64,000 nt of DNA, taken from NCBI RefSeq assembly GCF_020567525.1, contig NZ_JAJCVI010000004.1:186001-250000 (forward strand). Direction: 5' to 3'. The DNA comes from Halorubellus salinus (GTDB lineage: Archaea > Halobacteriota > Halobacteria > Halobacteriales > Natrialbaceae). The position numbers and the translations under genes were made by a program. Each line of letters opens with the position of its first letter. Within the stretch, counting starts at the first letter, position 1. The notes under the pieces were generated by a model. It was not told the DNA's origin and did no database searches. It was given only the letters and a program-made list of their open reading frames with translations. This document shows, piece by piece, positions 33,514 through 40,089 of this stretch.

Positions 33514-33561
33514 CGTGACGGGCCACGAAGCGACCGGGTCCGTCAGCGGCCGCCGAGTCCG

Positions 33562-34305
33562 TCAGCGGTCGCCGGCGAGCGGCGCGTACCCGTCGTCGAG
33601 CATGAACGCCGTGTACCAGCGCGCGCCCCGAGCGAGCAGGTTCAGCGCGTGCAGCCCGAGGACGATGAGGAGCGCGCCCGCGGCCGCGACGAAGACGGCG
33701 TCCCCGAACGTGCGGACGCGCCAGGCGTCGAGCGTCCACACCGCCTCGAACCCGACGAGGAGCTTGTTCCACGCGACGTACAACGACGGATGTAGCTCGA
33801 CGGGACGGTCCGTCACGACGCCGACGTACAGCCCCGGCTCCTGGTAGTAAAGCGGCACGAGGAGCATGCTGACGCCGGTCGTGAGGACGCTCGTCGCGAG
33901 CACGAACGCGAGCGTCCCGAACGCGAGCTTCGAGGGCAGGTAGACGACGGTCTTCCACGTCGAGACGTCGGTCAGGACGGCGACCGTGCGCTCGCGGAGC
34001 GACGCGTCCGCGGGGAGGGCGCGCGACCCCAGGTCGATGTCGAGGAGGGACCTGGCGAGGACGCGCTCGATCGACCCGGCGACGAGCGCCCCGACGACCG
34101 TCAGGAGGAAGATCGGAACGCCGACGAGGAGGACGGCGAGGGCGACGCCGAGACTCAGGCCGACCGCGACGAACACCAGGTACGCGATACCGAGCGGGAA
34201 CGCCAGGCAGAGATAACAGAGGTTCAGGTACGTCTGCGCGCGGACGGGAACGCCGAGGAACGCGCGGAGGTGAGCGGTGAGCGAACTGGACCGCGTGGCG
34301 GACAT
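33562..34305 (-). CDS. Putative sensor-domain membrane protein (PF13796-like)
   Basis: The 247-residue product has an N-terminal cytosolic helix, about five to six hydrophobic segments (roughly 27-50, 55-75, 115-140, 205-230) and a soluble loop containing ELHPSLYVAWNKLLVG. It resembles the putative-sensor membrane domain found at the N terminus of some kinases, here without a kinase. A TATA box (CGTTTATACTC on the minus strand, 34331-34341) and a palindromic operator (34345-34374) lie upstream. A paralogue at 35617 sits at the other end of the module. Confidence 0.7.
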   Translation of the reverse strand: MSATRSSSLTAHLRAFLGVPVRAQTYLNLCYLCLAFPLGIAYLVFVAVGLSLGVALAVLLVGVPIFLLTVVGALVAGSIERVLARSLLDIDLGSRALPADASLRERTVAVLTDVSTWKTVVYLPSKLAFGTLAFVLATSVLTTGVSMLLVPLYYQEPGLYVGVVTDRPVELHPSLYVAWNKLLVGFEAVWTLDAWRVRTFGDAVFVAAAGALLIVLGLHALNLLARGARWYTAFMLDDGYAPLAGDR

Positions 34306-34330
34306 CGGTACCTAACTCAGCCGGTAGTTC

Positions 34331-34341
34331 GAGTATAAACG
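34331..34341 (-). promoter_or_regulatory. TATA box of the minus-strand sensor gene
   Basis: On the minus strand CGTTTATACTC lies 26-36 nt before the ATG at 34305 and is directly bordered by the operator-like palindrome. Confidence 0.65.
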
Positions 34342-34344
34342 TTC

Positions 34345-34374
34345 GGGTCGAGTTGGCGAGCGAGCAACTCGCCA
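34345..34374. promoter_or_regulatory. Palindromic operator, copy 1
   Basis: The 30-bp element contains CGAGTTG (34349-34355) and CAACTCG (34365-34371) as inverted arms. A closely similar 29-bp element lies at 35548-35576 before the paralogous sensor gene. It is located immediately upstream of the TATA/BRE position, where an activator or repressor would act. The wHTH protein at 34498 is the obvious candidate to bind it. Confidence 0.6.
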
Positions 34375-34497
34375 CGGGGATTCCTGGTTCCGGCCGAGAG
34401 CGGTCGACGTGACGTGTTCGTCGCGCTCTCGCTCGCCGCCGTCGCTCGCCCGCCCGACCACGACGCTTTTGTCGACGCTCCAAGTAGTCGCGTGACG

Positions 34498-34851
34498 ATG
34501 CCGCCGGAGGGCGAGGTCGACGAGGTCGACGAGGTCGTGGACCTCATCAGCGACGGCTACGCGTGGCGCATCCTCGTGCAGACGCGTAACGAGGCGAAGT
34601 CCGTGGACGCGCTCAGCGAGGCGTGCGACGCGGACCCCTCCACGATATACCGGCGCGTCGAACGCCTCCAGGACGCCGACCTCCTCACCGACGACCAGAT
34701 GCTCGACCCCGACGGCCACCACTACAAGGTCTACAGCGCGAACCTCGACGCCGTCCACGTCTACCTCGAAGAGCACGGGTTCGACGTCGACGTCGACCGC
34801 CGCGAGGACCCGAGCGACCGCTTCACGCGCCTCTACGAGGGATTCAAATGA
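34498..34851 (+). CDS. Winged-helix (ArsR-like) regulator
   Basis: The 117-residue protein has a wHTH of the haloarchaeal ArsR-type: YAWRILVQTRNEAKSVDALSEACDADPSTIYRRVERLQDADLL. No metal-binding Cys pair is seen, so it is not a classical metal sensor. The ATG at 34498 is about 25-34 nt after a GCTTTTG TATA-like element. Its stop overlaps the next ATG (ATGA), giving an operon with the two small membrane proteins. Confidence 0.82.
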   Translation: MPPEGEVDEVDEVVDLISDGYAWRILVQTRNEAKSVDALSEACDADPSTIYRRVERLQDADLLTDDQMLDPDGHHYKVYSANLDAVHVYLEEHGFDVDVDRREDPSDRFTRLYEGFK

Positions 34852-35186
34852 CCGGGAGCGAACTCCAGTTGGCCGTGGGCCCGATGCAGACGACGACCGG
34901 TGGGGACCCGCTCGTCGTGCTCGCGGCACTCGGCGCGCTGTTCGTCGCGACCGTCCTCTCGCTGTACCTCGCGCTCCGCCTCTACCGGGGCTATCAGGAC
35001 GGCGGCCAGCCGGGGATGGCGGCGCTCGGCGTCGGCCTCGTCCTCCTGACGACCGTCCCGATGACGCTCCGCGTCGTGCTCGCGACCGTCCCGGGCGTCG
35101 ACGGGACGGCGCGCGTCCTCGCGGTGACCGCCAGCCAGCTCGCGGGCCTCCTGCTCATCCTGGGGGTGGTCTACGGTGGGCGTTGA
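34848..35186 (+). CDS. Small three-helix membrane protein (DUF7521-like)
   Basis: The 112-residue product overlaps the regulator stop by 4 bp. It has three hydrophobic helices (about 22-42, 55-78, 87-109) and ends a few residues after the last one. It resembles haloarchaeal DUF7521 proteins, which usually lie beside wHTH genes. No function is known. Confidence 0.72.
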   Translation: MTGSELQLAVGPMQTTTGGDPLVVLAALGALFVATVLSLYLALRLYRGYQDGGQPGMAALGVGLVLLTTVPMTLRVVLATVPGVDGTARVLAVTASQLAGLLLILGVVYGGR

Positions 35187-35191
35187 AGCGT

Positions 35192-35213
35192 ACGGCCGGC
35201 TCCAGGCGGCCGT
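35192..35213 (+). terminator. Hairpin between two module genes
   Basis: ACGGCCG (35192-35198) and CGGCCGT (35207-35213) form a seven-pair stem with an eight-nt loop, followed by TTTCC, right after the stop at 35184-35186. It could attenuate transcription into the next gene. Confidence 0.4.
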
Positions 35214-35236
35214 TTCCGGCTCGAAGGGGGTGAGGT

Positions 35237-35521
35237 ATGGCGGGCGTTGACCCCGGGGCGATAGCGGCGGTGGCGGCGGCCGCGACCGCGCTCGCGGGGA
35301 CCGTCGTCGCCGCGCTCGCGTACCGCGGCGCGAGACGGAACGACAGCGCGACGATGCGGTACCTCGCCGTCGGTATCGCGTGCATCGCCGTCGTCCCGTT
35401 CGTGCTCCTGTACGGCGTCATGCCGACGCTCGCGCTCTCGGACGCACAGTCGCTGCTGGCGGTGTCGCTCGCGAACGTCGCCGGCCTGCTCGCCATCCTC
35501 TACTCGCTCGACGGCACCTGA
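35237..35521 (+). CDS. Small three-helix membrane protein (DUF7521-like)
   Basis: The 94-residue product has three hydrophobic helices (about 7-29, 40-60, 70-88), with a basic RGARRND loop after the first. It follows the similar gene at 34848 by 50 nt and is probably in the same operon. The ATG at 35237 is preceded by a G-rich GGGGGTGAGG sequence. Confidence 0.7.
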   Translation: MAGVDPGAIAAVAAAATALAGTVVAALAYRGARRNDSATMRYLAVGIACIAVVPFVLLYGVMPTLALSDAQSLLAVSLANVAGLLAILYSLDGT

Positions 35522-35547
35522 CGCAACGTTCTCTTACTTATACCTTT

Positions 35548-35576
35548 GGGTCAGTTGGTGGGCGGACAACTCGCCA
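35548..35576. promoter_or_regulatory. Palindromic operator, copy 2
   Basis: The 29-bp element starts GGGTCAGTTGG and ends CAACTCGCCA, matching 34345-34374 at most positions; its arms are CAGTTG (35552-35557) and CAACTCG (35567-35573). TATA-like elements lie on both sides (CTTATAC at 35537-35543 and CTTGATATG near 35580). Confidence 0.6.
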
Positions 35577-35616
35577 GCGCTTGATATGGGGCGTTCGCAC
35601 GAACTCCGAGTTGCCC

Positions 35617-36240
35617 ATGCACCAATCGACCTCGTCGAGTGCGCGCCGGTCGTTCCTGGCCGCACCCGTCGACCCGTTCACGTACCGCACGCTCGGCTAC
35701 CTCGCGCTCGCCGCCCCCGTCGGCCTCGCGTACACGGTGCTCCTGAGCGTCGGCCTCGGGCTCTCGCTCGGACTGAGCATCACGCCGCTCGGCCCCGTCG
35801 TCGTCGTCGCGACGCTCCTCGCCGTCGTCACGCTCGCGTGGCTCGACGCCCGCCTCACCGGCGGCGTCCTCGGCGTCGACGTCGCCCCCGAGTTCCCCGC
35901 CGTCGACCAGGGCGTCGTCGCGTTCCTGACGGAACTGGCAGTCGGCCGGGCGACGTGGACGAGCGTCGCGTTCCTCTGCTATCGCGCCGTCCTCGGCCTC
36001 GTCGCGTTCGTCGTCCTCGTCACCGGCCTCTCCCTCACGGCCGCGCTCCTCGTCGCACCGTTCGCGTACGGCGACACGCTCGTCGTCCAGACCACGACCA
36101 CGCACGTCGTCGACACCTTCGCGGAGAGCGTCCTCGTCGCCGCCGCCGGCGTCCTCACGGGCCTCGGCACGCTCTACGCGACGAACCTCCTCGGCCGCGC
36201 CAGCGCGCACGTCACCGGCGCGCTCTTCGCCGACGCCTGA
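35617..36240 (+). CDS. Putative sensor-domain membrane protein, paralogue
   Basis: The 207-residue product has the same layout as the protein at 33562: a basic N terminus, paired hydrophobic helices (about 28-50, 52-72), a soluble stretch, and more helices near 110-140 and 165-195. It is shorter and lacks the long loop. A TATA-like CTTGATATG lies about 30 nt upstream and the shared operator a little further out. The two paralogues probably respond to the same regulator. Confidence 0.68.
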   Translation: MHQSTSSSARRSFLAAPVDPFTYRTLGYLALAAPVGLAYTVLLSVGLGLSLGLSITPLGPVVVVATLLAVVTLAWLDARLTGGVLGVDVAPEFPAVDQGVVAFLTELAVGRATWTSVAFLCYRAVLGLVAFVVLVTGLSLTAALLVAPFAYGDTLVVQTTTTHVVDTFAESVLVAAAGVLTGLGTLYATNLLGRASAHVTGALFADA

Positions 36241-36440
36241 GCACAGCGCGTTCTCGACCCCGCCGCTTCGGCCCGCAGCCCCCGTACCCGTTCTCCACCG
36301 GCTCTCCCCGCCTCGACGACGGACACCGACCGCCAGCACCTGCCGCCGGGACGAAAGTCACTGCGCTCTCGAAGCACTCGGCTCTCTCGTCACGTGCGTC
36401 GGCATCGCAGCGAGACCGCAGAAGGAGTCCGCGCGCCGAC

Positions 36441-37271
36441 CTACTCGAGCGCCGACACCGTCACGTCACCCGTGCTCGTCTCGAACACGAGTTCGGGGCC
36501 GCCGTCGCCGAGCGTCCCCGACGCGGACTGCTCGCGAACCGACCCGTCCGCGAGCGACAGGTCGTTCACGACGACGTCGCCCGTGCTCGTCGACGCCCGC
36601 AGTTCCGCGTCGACGTCGGCACCGACGGCCGCCGTCACGTCGCCAGTGCTCGTCTCGACGGTCGTGTCGCCGTCGATCGCAGGGACCTCGACGGTGACGT
36701 CGCCCGTGCTCGCGTCCGCACCGCCGAACGCGTCCACGTCCTCGACGACGACGTCGCCCGTGCTCGTCGACGCGCGCGCCGTGCCCGCGACCGACCGCAG
36801 CGTCACGTCACCGGTCGAACTCGCAGCCGTCACGTCCCCGGTCACGCCCTCCACGTCGACGTCACCGACCTGCGTCTCGGTCTCGGCGACCGCGAGCGAC
36901 GACGGCACCGTCACGTCCAGGTCCATCGACGGCTTCCCGGACAACCCGCCGTCGCCCGTCCAGACGCCCCGCAACCGCACGCGGTCCTCGGGGCGCGCCA
37001 CGCGGAACTCGAGCTTCGAGAGGTCCGCGTTCACCGAACTCGACTGCTTCACCACGTCCACGTGGACGTCCTCGCGGTCCGCCGAACGAACCGTGACGTC
37101 GCCGACGTCGATCGCCACCGCGAGCGCCGAAGCGCCCTCGACGGGGACGCGCTCCGTCGACTCCTCGCGCTTCCCTACGAAAGGCGTCAGGCCACTGCAG
37201 CCCGCCAGCGCGGCCGACAACGCCGCACCGGCACCAGCGAGCAACCGCCGTCTGGAGGTCATTCCTACCAT
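36441..37271 (-). CDS. DUF4097-type beta-repeat Tat lipoprotein
   Basis: The 276-residue protein begins with a twin-arginine signal (SRRRLLAGAGAAL) and a lipobox (AALAGC, Cys25), so it is exported folded and lipid anchored. It then consists of short beta repeats, six of them carrying STGDV, typical of the DUF4097 right-handed beta-helix/adhesin-like fold. A TATA box (TGAAATATGC on the minus strand, 37291-37300) places the transcript start near the ATG at 37271; the ATG at 37262 is the alternative. The role on the cell surface is unknown. Confidence 0.83.
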   Translation of the reverse strand: MVGMTSRRRLLAGAGAALSAALAGCSGLTPFVGKREESTERVPVEGASALAVAIDVGDVTVRSADREDVHVDVVKQSSSVNADLSKLEFRVARPEDRVRLRGVWTGDGGLSGKPSMDLDVTVPSSLAVAETETQVGDVDVEGVTGDVTAASSTGDVTLRSVAGTARASTSTGDVVVEDVDAFGGADASTGDVTVEVPAIDGDTTVETSTGDVTAAVGADVDAELRASTSTGDVVVNDLSLADGSVREQSASGTLGDGGPELVFETSTGDVTVSALE

Positions 37272-37394
37272 ACCACAACCAACCCACCACGCATATTTCA
37301 ACCGGAACGCACGACTGCGGACGCACCAACTCCACCAAAGATTCAAATACGAAGACTCGCCCCGGCTGGCTGGGAGTGGGCCGCGTCGAGACCG

Positions 37395-37802
37395 CTAGTT
37401 CGCCGCGATGTCCATGAGCGCCCGGAGCTCCTCGGCGTCCTCCAGTTGCTTCCGGCGGAGTTGCTCCTCGATACCCGGCTCGTCCAGTCCCTCGAGCGCG
37501 TTCAGCGCGCGGTCGATACCGCGCACGCGCCGCACGATGGCCTCGCCGTCCGCGACCGAGAGGTCCTCGCGCTCCAGGCGCTGCTTTCGCTGCAGGCGCT
37601 CGCGCTTCAACGCCCGCTTCAACGACTCCAGGCGCTCGCGCTCGCTCTCGGGGATCCCGTCGAGGTCGTCGCACTCGAAGAGGAAGGCCTTCACGTCCAC
37701 CGTCTCCCCCTGCACGGTCAACTCGTCGGGGATGTCGCCGCCGACCGTCCCCGACCGCCGCTGCAACTTCGACAGCAACCGCTGGCGCTCGCTGTCGTTC
37801 AT
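37395..37802 (-). CDS. DUF5788 family protein
   Basis: The 135-residue protein matches the haloarchaeal DUF5788 family: it starts MNDSERQRLLSKLQRRSG, continues with VDVKAFLFECDDLDGIPESERER and has long charged helices with many Arg/Glu pairs. It is likely helical and soluble. The ATG at 37802 lies about 25-34 nt after a TATA-like CCTAATTCAC on the minus strand. Confidence 0.78.
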   Translation of the reverse strand: MNDSERQRLLSKLQRRSGTVGGDIPDELTVQGETVDVKAFLFECDDLDGIPESERERLESLKRALKRERLQRKQRLEREDLSVADGEAIVRRVRGIDRALNALEGLDEPGIEEQLRRKQLEDAEELRALMDIAAN

Positions 37803-37910
37803 GGGTCTACTCGAACCGACGGACGGAGGTGAATTAGGCGTTCCGAGCAACGCATTACTCTAACGCACCCGACACGAACGCTTACCGGGGCCGCGACGAA
37901 CGACGGAACG

Positions 37911-38795
37911 ATGGACCGCGCCGACGCCGACACCACGACCCTCGCCGACGCGACCGCCGTCTTCGAGCGCGTCACCCACCCCACGCGCGTCGCCGTCCTC
38001 CGCGCGCTCGCCGACGCCCACGCCGACGCCCCCACCGACCCCTGGCTTGCGTACACCGACCTCAAGGACGCCGTCGACGTCCGCGACAACGGGAACTTCA
38101 ACTACCACCTCGACGCGCTCGACGACCTCGTCGTCAAAGCCGACGCCGGCTACCGGCTCTCCCGCGTCGGCATGGAACTCCTCACCACCGCCGCCAGCGG
38201 CGTCCTCGACACCGACTGGACGTGGGGCCCCAGGGACGCCCCCGGCACCTGCCCGTTCTGCGACGCCGACCTCCAGTTCCACTACACCGACGGCAAACTC
38301 CAACTCACCTGCGGCACCCCCGAGCACGCGATGGCGCTCTCCGCCCCACCCAGCCTCCTCCAGACCACTCCCGAGAGCGACCTCGTCGACAACGTCGCGT
38401 TCCTCGGCTACCAGTGGAGCGAAAGCACCCGCCAGGGCGTCTGCGCCGACTGCCACGGCCACCTCACGGGCGAACTCGAACACGGCGGCCTCCAACCCGA
38501 CCACCACCACTACCGCGCCGACTGCCAGCGCTGCGGCTACCAGCACGGCGTCCCACTCGGCCTCCACCTCCTCACGCACCCCACCGTCACCCACTTCCAC
38601 CACGACCACGACATCGACGCCCGCACCACCCCCTGGTGGACGCTCGACTGGACCACCCCCGGCACCGAAAGCGTCATCGAGACCGACCCCCTCCGCCTCC
38701 AAGTCGACGTCGAACTCGACGACGAACGCCTCACCCTCACCATCGACGACGACGGCACCATCGCTTCCACCACCCGAACCACGACCACCGATTAA
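37911..38795 (+). CDS. wHTH regulator with C-terminal zinc domains (DUF7347/DUF7351-like)
   Basis: The 294-residue protein has an N-terminal ArsR-like wHTH (about 12-95, with FERVTHPTRVAVLRALAD and NGNFNYHLDALDDL) and a C-terminal region with three Cys pairs: CPFC (114-117), CADCHGH and CQRCGY. It matches a widespread haloarchaeal layout of a regulator with zinc-ribbon-like ligand domains. The ligand is unknown. The ATG is about 25-30 nt after a TATA-like CGCTTACC. Confidence 0.83.
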   Translation: MDRADADTTTLADATAVFERVTHPTRVAVLRALADAHADAPTDPWLAYTDLKDAVDVRDNGNFNYHLDALDDLVVKADAGYRLSRVGMELLTTAASGVLDTDWTWGPRDAPGTCPFCDADLQFHYTDGKLQLTCGTPEHAMALSAPPSLLQTTPESDLVDNVAFLGYQWSESTRQGVCADCHGHLTGELEHGGLQPDHHHYRADCQRCGYQHGVPLGLHLLTHPTVTHFHHDHDIDARTTPWWTLDWTTPGTESVIETDPLRLQVDVELDDERLTLTIDDDGTIASTTRTTTTD

Positions 38796-39206
38796 CTGAC
38801 CATTTACGCCTCCCGACCGTCTTGGAAGCGGATTTCGATGGATTCCGGTGGCCGAACACCATTCACCCCCTCCGAAAGTGCGAACGTCGTCACTCACGGG
38901 AACTCGAACCGAGCTAGAAGAACCCTCACTCGACAGCCGCTGCTCACCGTCGTTCGCAGCGGCAGTGCGAGGGGAGGGATTCGAACCACAGTCACACGGC
39001 CGTCCTCACTTCGTTCGGACGCTGCGTGCTCCCTGGTTCGAACCCTCGTTCGACAGCCGCTGCTCACCGTCGTTCGCAGCGGCAGTGCGAGGGGAGGGAT
39101 TCGAACCGAAACCAGACGTGCTCGCTCACATCCGTTCGCTGCGCGCGACTACTAGGGTTCGAACCCTCGTTCGACAGCTGCTGCTCACCGTCGTTCGCGA
39201 CAGCGA
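38796..39206. other. Region of tRNA-derived and low-complexity repeats
   Basis: No protein gene is supported. The region carries two degenerate copies of the tRNA 3' end and its downstream flank (see the repeat entry), and fragments resembling T-arms (GGTTCGAACC) near 39036 and 39157. Confidence 0.7.
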
Positions 39207-39228
39207 TGCGAGGGGAGGGATTCGAACC
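38921..39228 (-). repeat. Tandem array of tRNA-Leu 3'-end copies
   Basis: Units begin near 38921, 39041 and 39162 (period 120-121 bp). Each holds a conserved block of about 45 nt and then the 22-nt sequence at 38966-38987, 39086-39107 and 39207-39228 that equals the acceptor stem and T-arm end of the tRNA gene. Only the last unit continues into a complete tRNA. The spacers between copies are unrelated to a tRNA body. Confidence 0.88.
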
Positions 39229-39291
39229 CACGAACTCCTACGAGAGCGGATCTTAAGTCCGCCGCCTTTGGCCTGGCTCAGCCACCCTCGC
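39207..39291 (-). tRNA. tRNA-Leu (UAA)
   Basis: Read on the minus strand, the 85-nt sequence folds as a class II tRNA: acceptor GCGAGGG/CCCTCGC, a D-arm with CAGGCC, anticodon stem GCGGA/TCCGC with loop CTTAAGA (anticodon TAA), a 14-nt variable arm and a T-arm with TTCGAAT. The discriminator is A and CCA is not encoded. One T-stem position is a T-T mismatch (GTGGG against CCCTC). Confidence 0.93.
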
Positions 39292-39375
39292 TCGTCCGGG
39301 CTTACCGCCGGGGGTGCAAAGTCGGTTTCGCTTGCCGGTCCCTCGCAGGATTTATTCAGGAACGCCGACAACTCG

Positions 39376-39663
39376 ATGGCGATGCCCTCCGATACGCCGT
39401 TCGTCGACCCGCGAACGAACGAGATCGACGCACTACAGGTCCTCCGAGAGGCGATACCGCTCGCGAAACTCGTCGCGCTCGTCGCCGCGACCGCACTCGT
39501 CCCGTTCCTCTTCGTCGTCCTCTTCGGCGCGGGGTCGACGCTCGGCACCGTCTTCCTCGTCGCCGCCCAGTTCGTGCTCGCCGTCGGCACCGGCCTCGTC
39601 CTCATGTACGTCGTCGCTCGCGCTCGCGAGCTCACCGACGACGACCGCCGCGACCGGCGCTAG
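39376..39663 (+). CDS. Small two-helix membrane protein
   Basis: The 95-residue product has two hydrophobic helices (about 30-52 and 55-80) and a charged C-terminal tail (ELTDDDRRDRR). I recognise no family. The ATG at 39376 is about 20-27 nt after a TTTATTC TATA-like element; an ATG at 39382 is also possible. Confidence 0.68.
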   Translation: MAMPSDTPFVDPRTNEIDALQVLREAIPLAKLVALVAATALVPFLFVVLFGAGSTLGTVFLVAAQFVLAVGTGLVLMYVVARARELTDDDRRDRR

Positions 39664-40005
39664 CTACCAGTCGACGCTCAGCGTCCCGTCGCCGTGCGGG
39701 TTCGGCGCGATCTCCTCGTCCGTGCGACGGTCGACGACGTGGATGATACCGACGTCCTTCTTCGCCGGACACGCCTCCGCGGCGGCGAGGTTGTGCTCCA
39801 GGTCCTCCTCGCCGAAGAAGTACGTATTCGGCGTGCCGAGGCCGCTGTCGATACTCATCTCCCAGTTCGTCGACTTCTCCGCGCACTTCCCCGCGCCGAA
39901 GCACTTGTTCGCCTCGAAGATGATCTTGTACGGCGCCTCCTCCACGGGCGGCGCGTTCGCCTCCCCGATCTCGCTCGGCGCGTGCGCGTCCTCGCTGTCG
40001 CTCAT
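39664..40005 (-). CDS. Three-cysteine ferredoxin ([3Fe-4S] type)
   Basis: The 113-residue protein has Cys35 and Cys41 in NKCFGAGKC and Cys79 in EACPAK, the CxxxxxC...CP pattern of single-cluster [3Fe-4S] ferredoxins such as those that serve P450s in actinobacteria. A cysteine at the fourth position is missing, so a [4Fe-4S] cluster is less likely. The N-terminal 20 residues are acidic and the C terminus has a conserved DGTLSVDW. No partner oxidoreductase is adjacent. Confidence 0.82.
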   Translation of the reverse strand: MSDSEDAHAPSEIGEANAPPVEEAPYKIIFEANKCFGAGKCAEKSTNWEMSIDSGLGTPNTYFFGEEDLEHNLAAAEACPAKKDVGIIHVVDRRTDEEIAPNPHGDGTLSVDW

Positions 40006-40089
40006 TGCGCGAGACTCGGGGCCGCGGGAACTTTCGGTTGTCGGTCCCGCGCTCGCGGTCGAAGCCCTCGCAGCCGCCGGGCGCGAGCG

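Noticed and set aside
38921-39228. Additional full tRNA genes
   Set aside because: Only the acceptor/T-arm ends are repeated; D- and anticodon arms are missing in the two outer copies.
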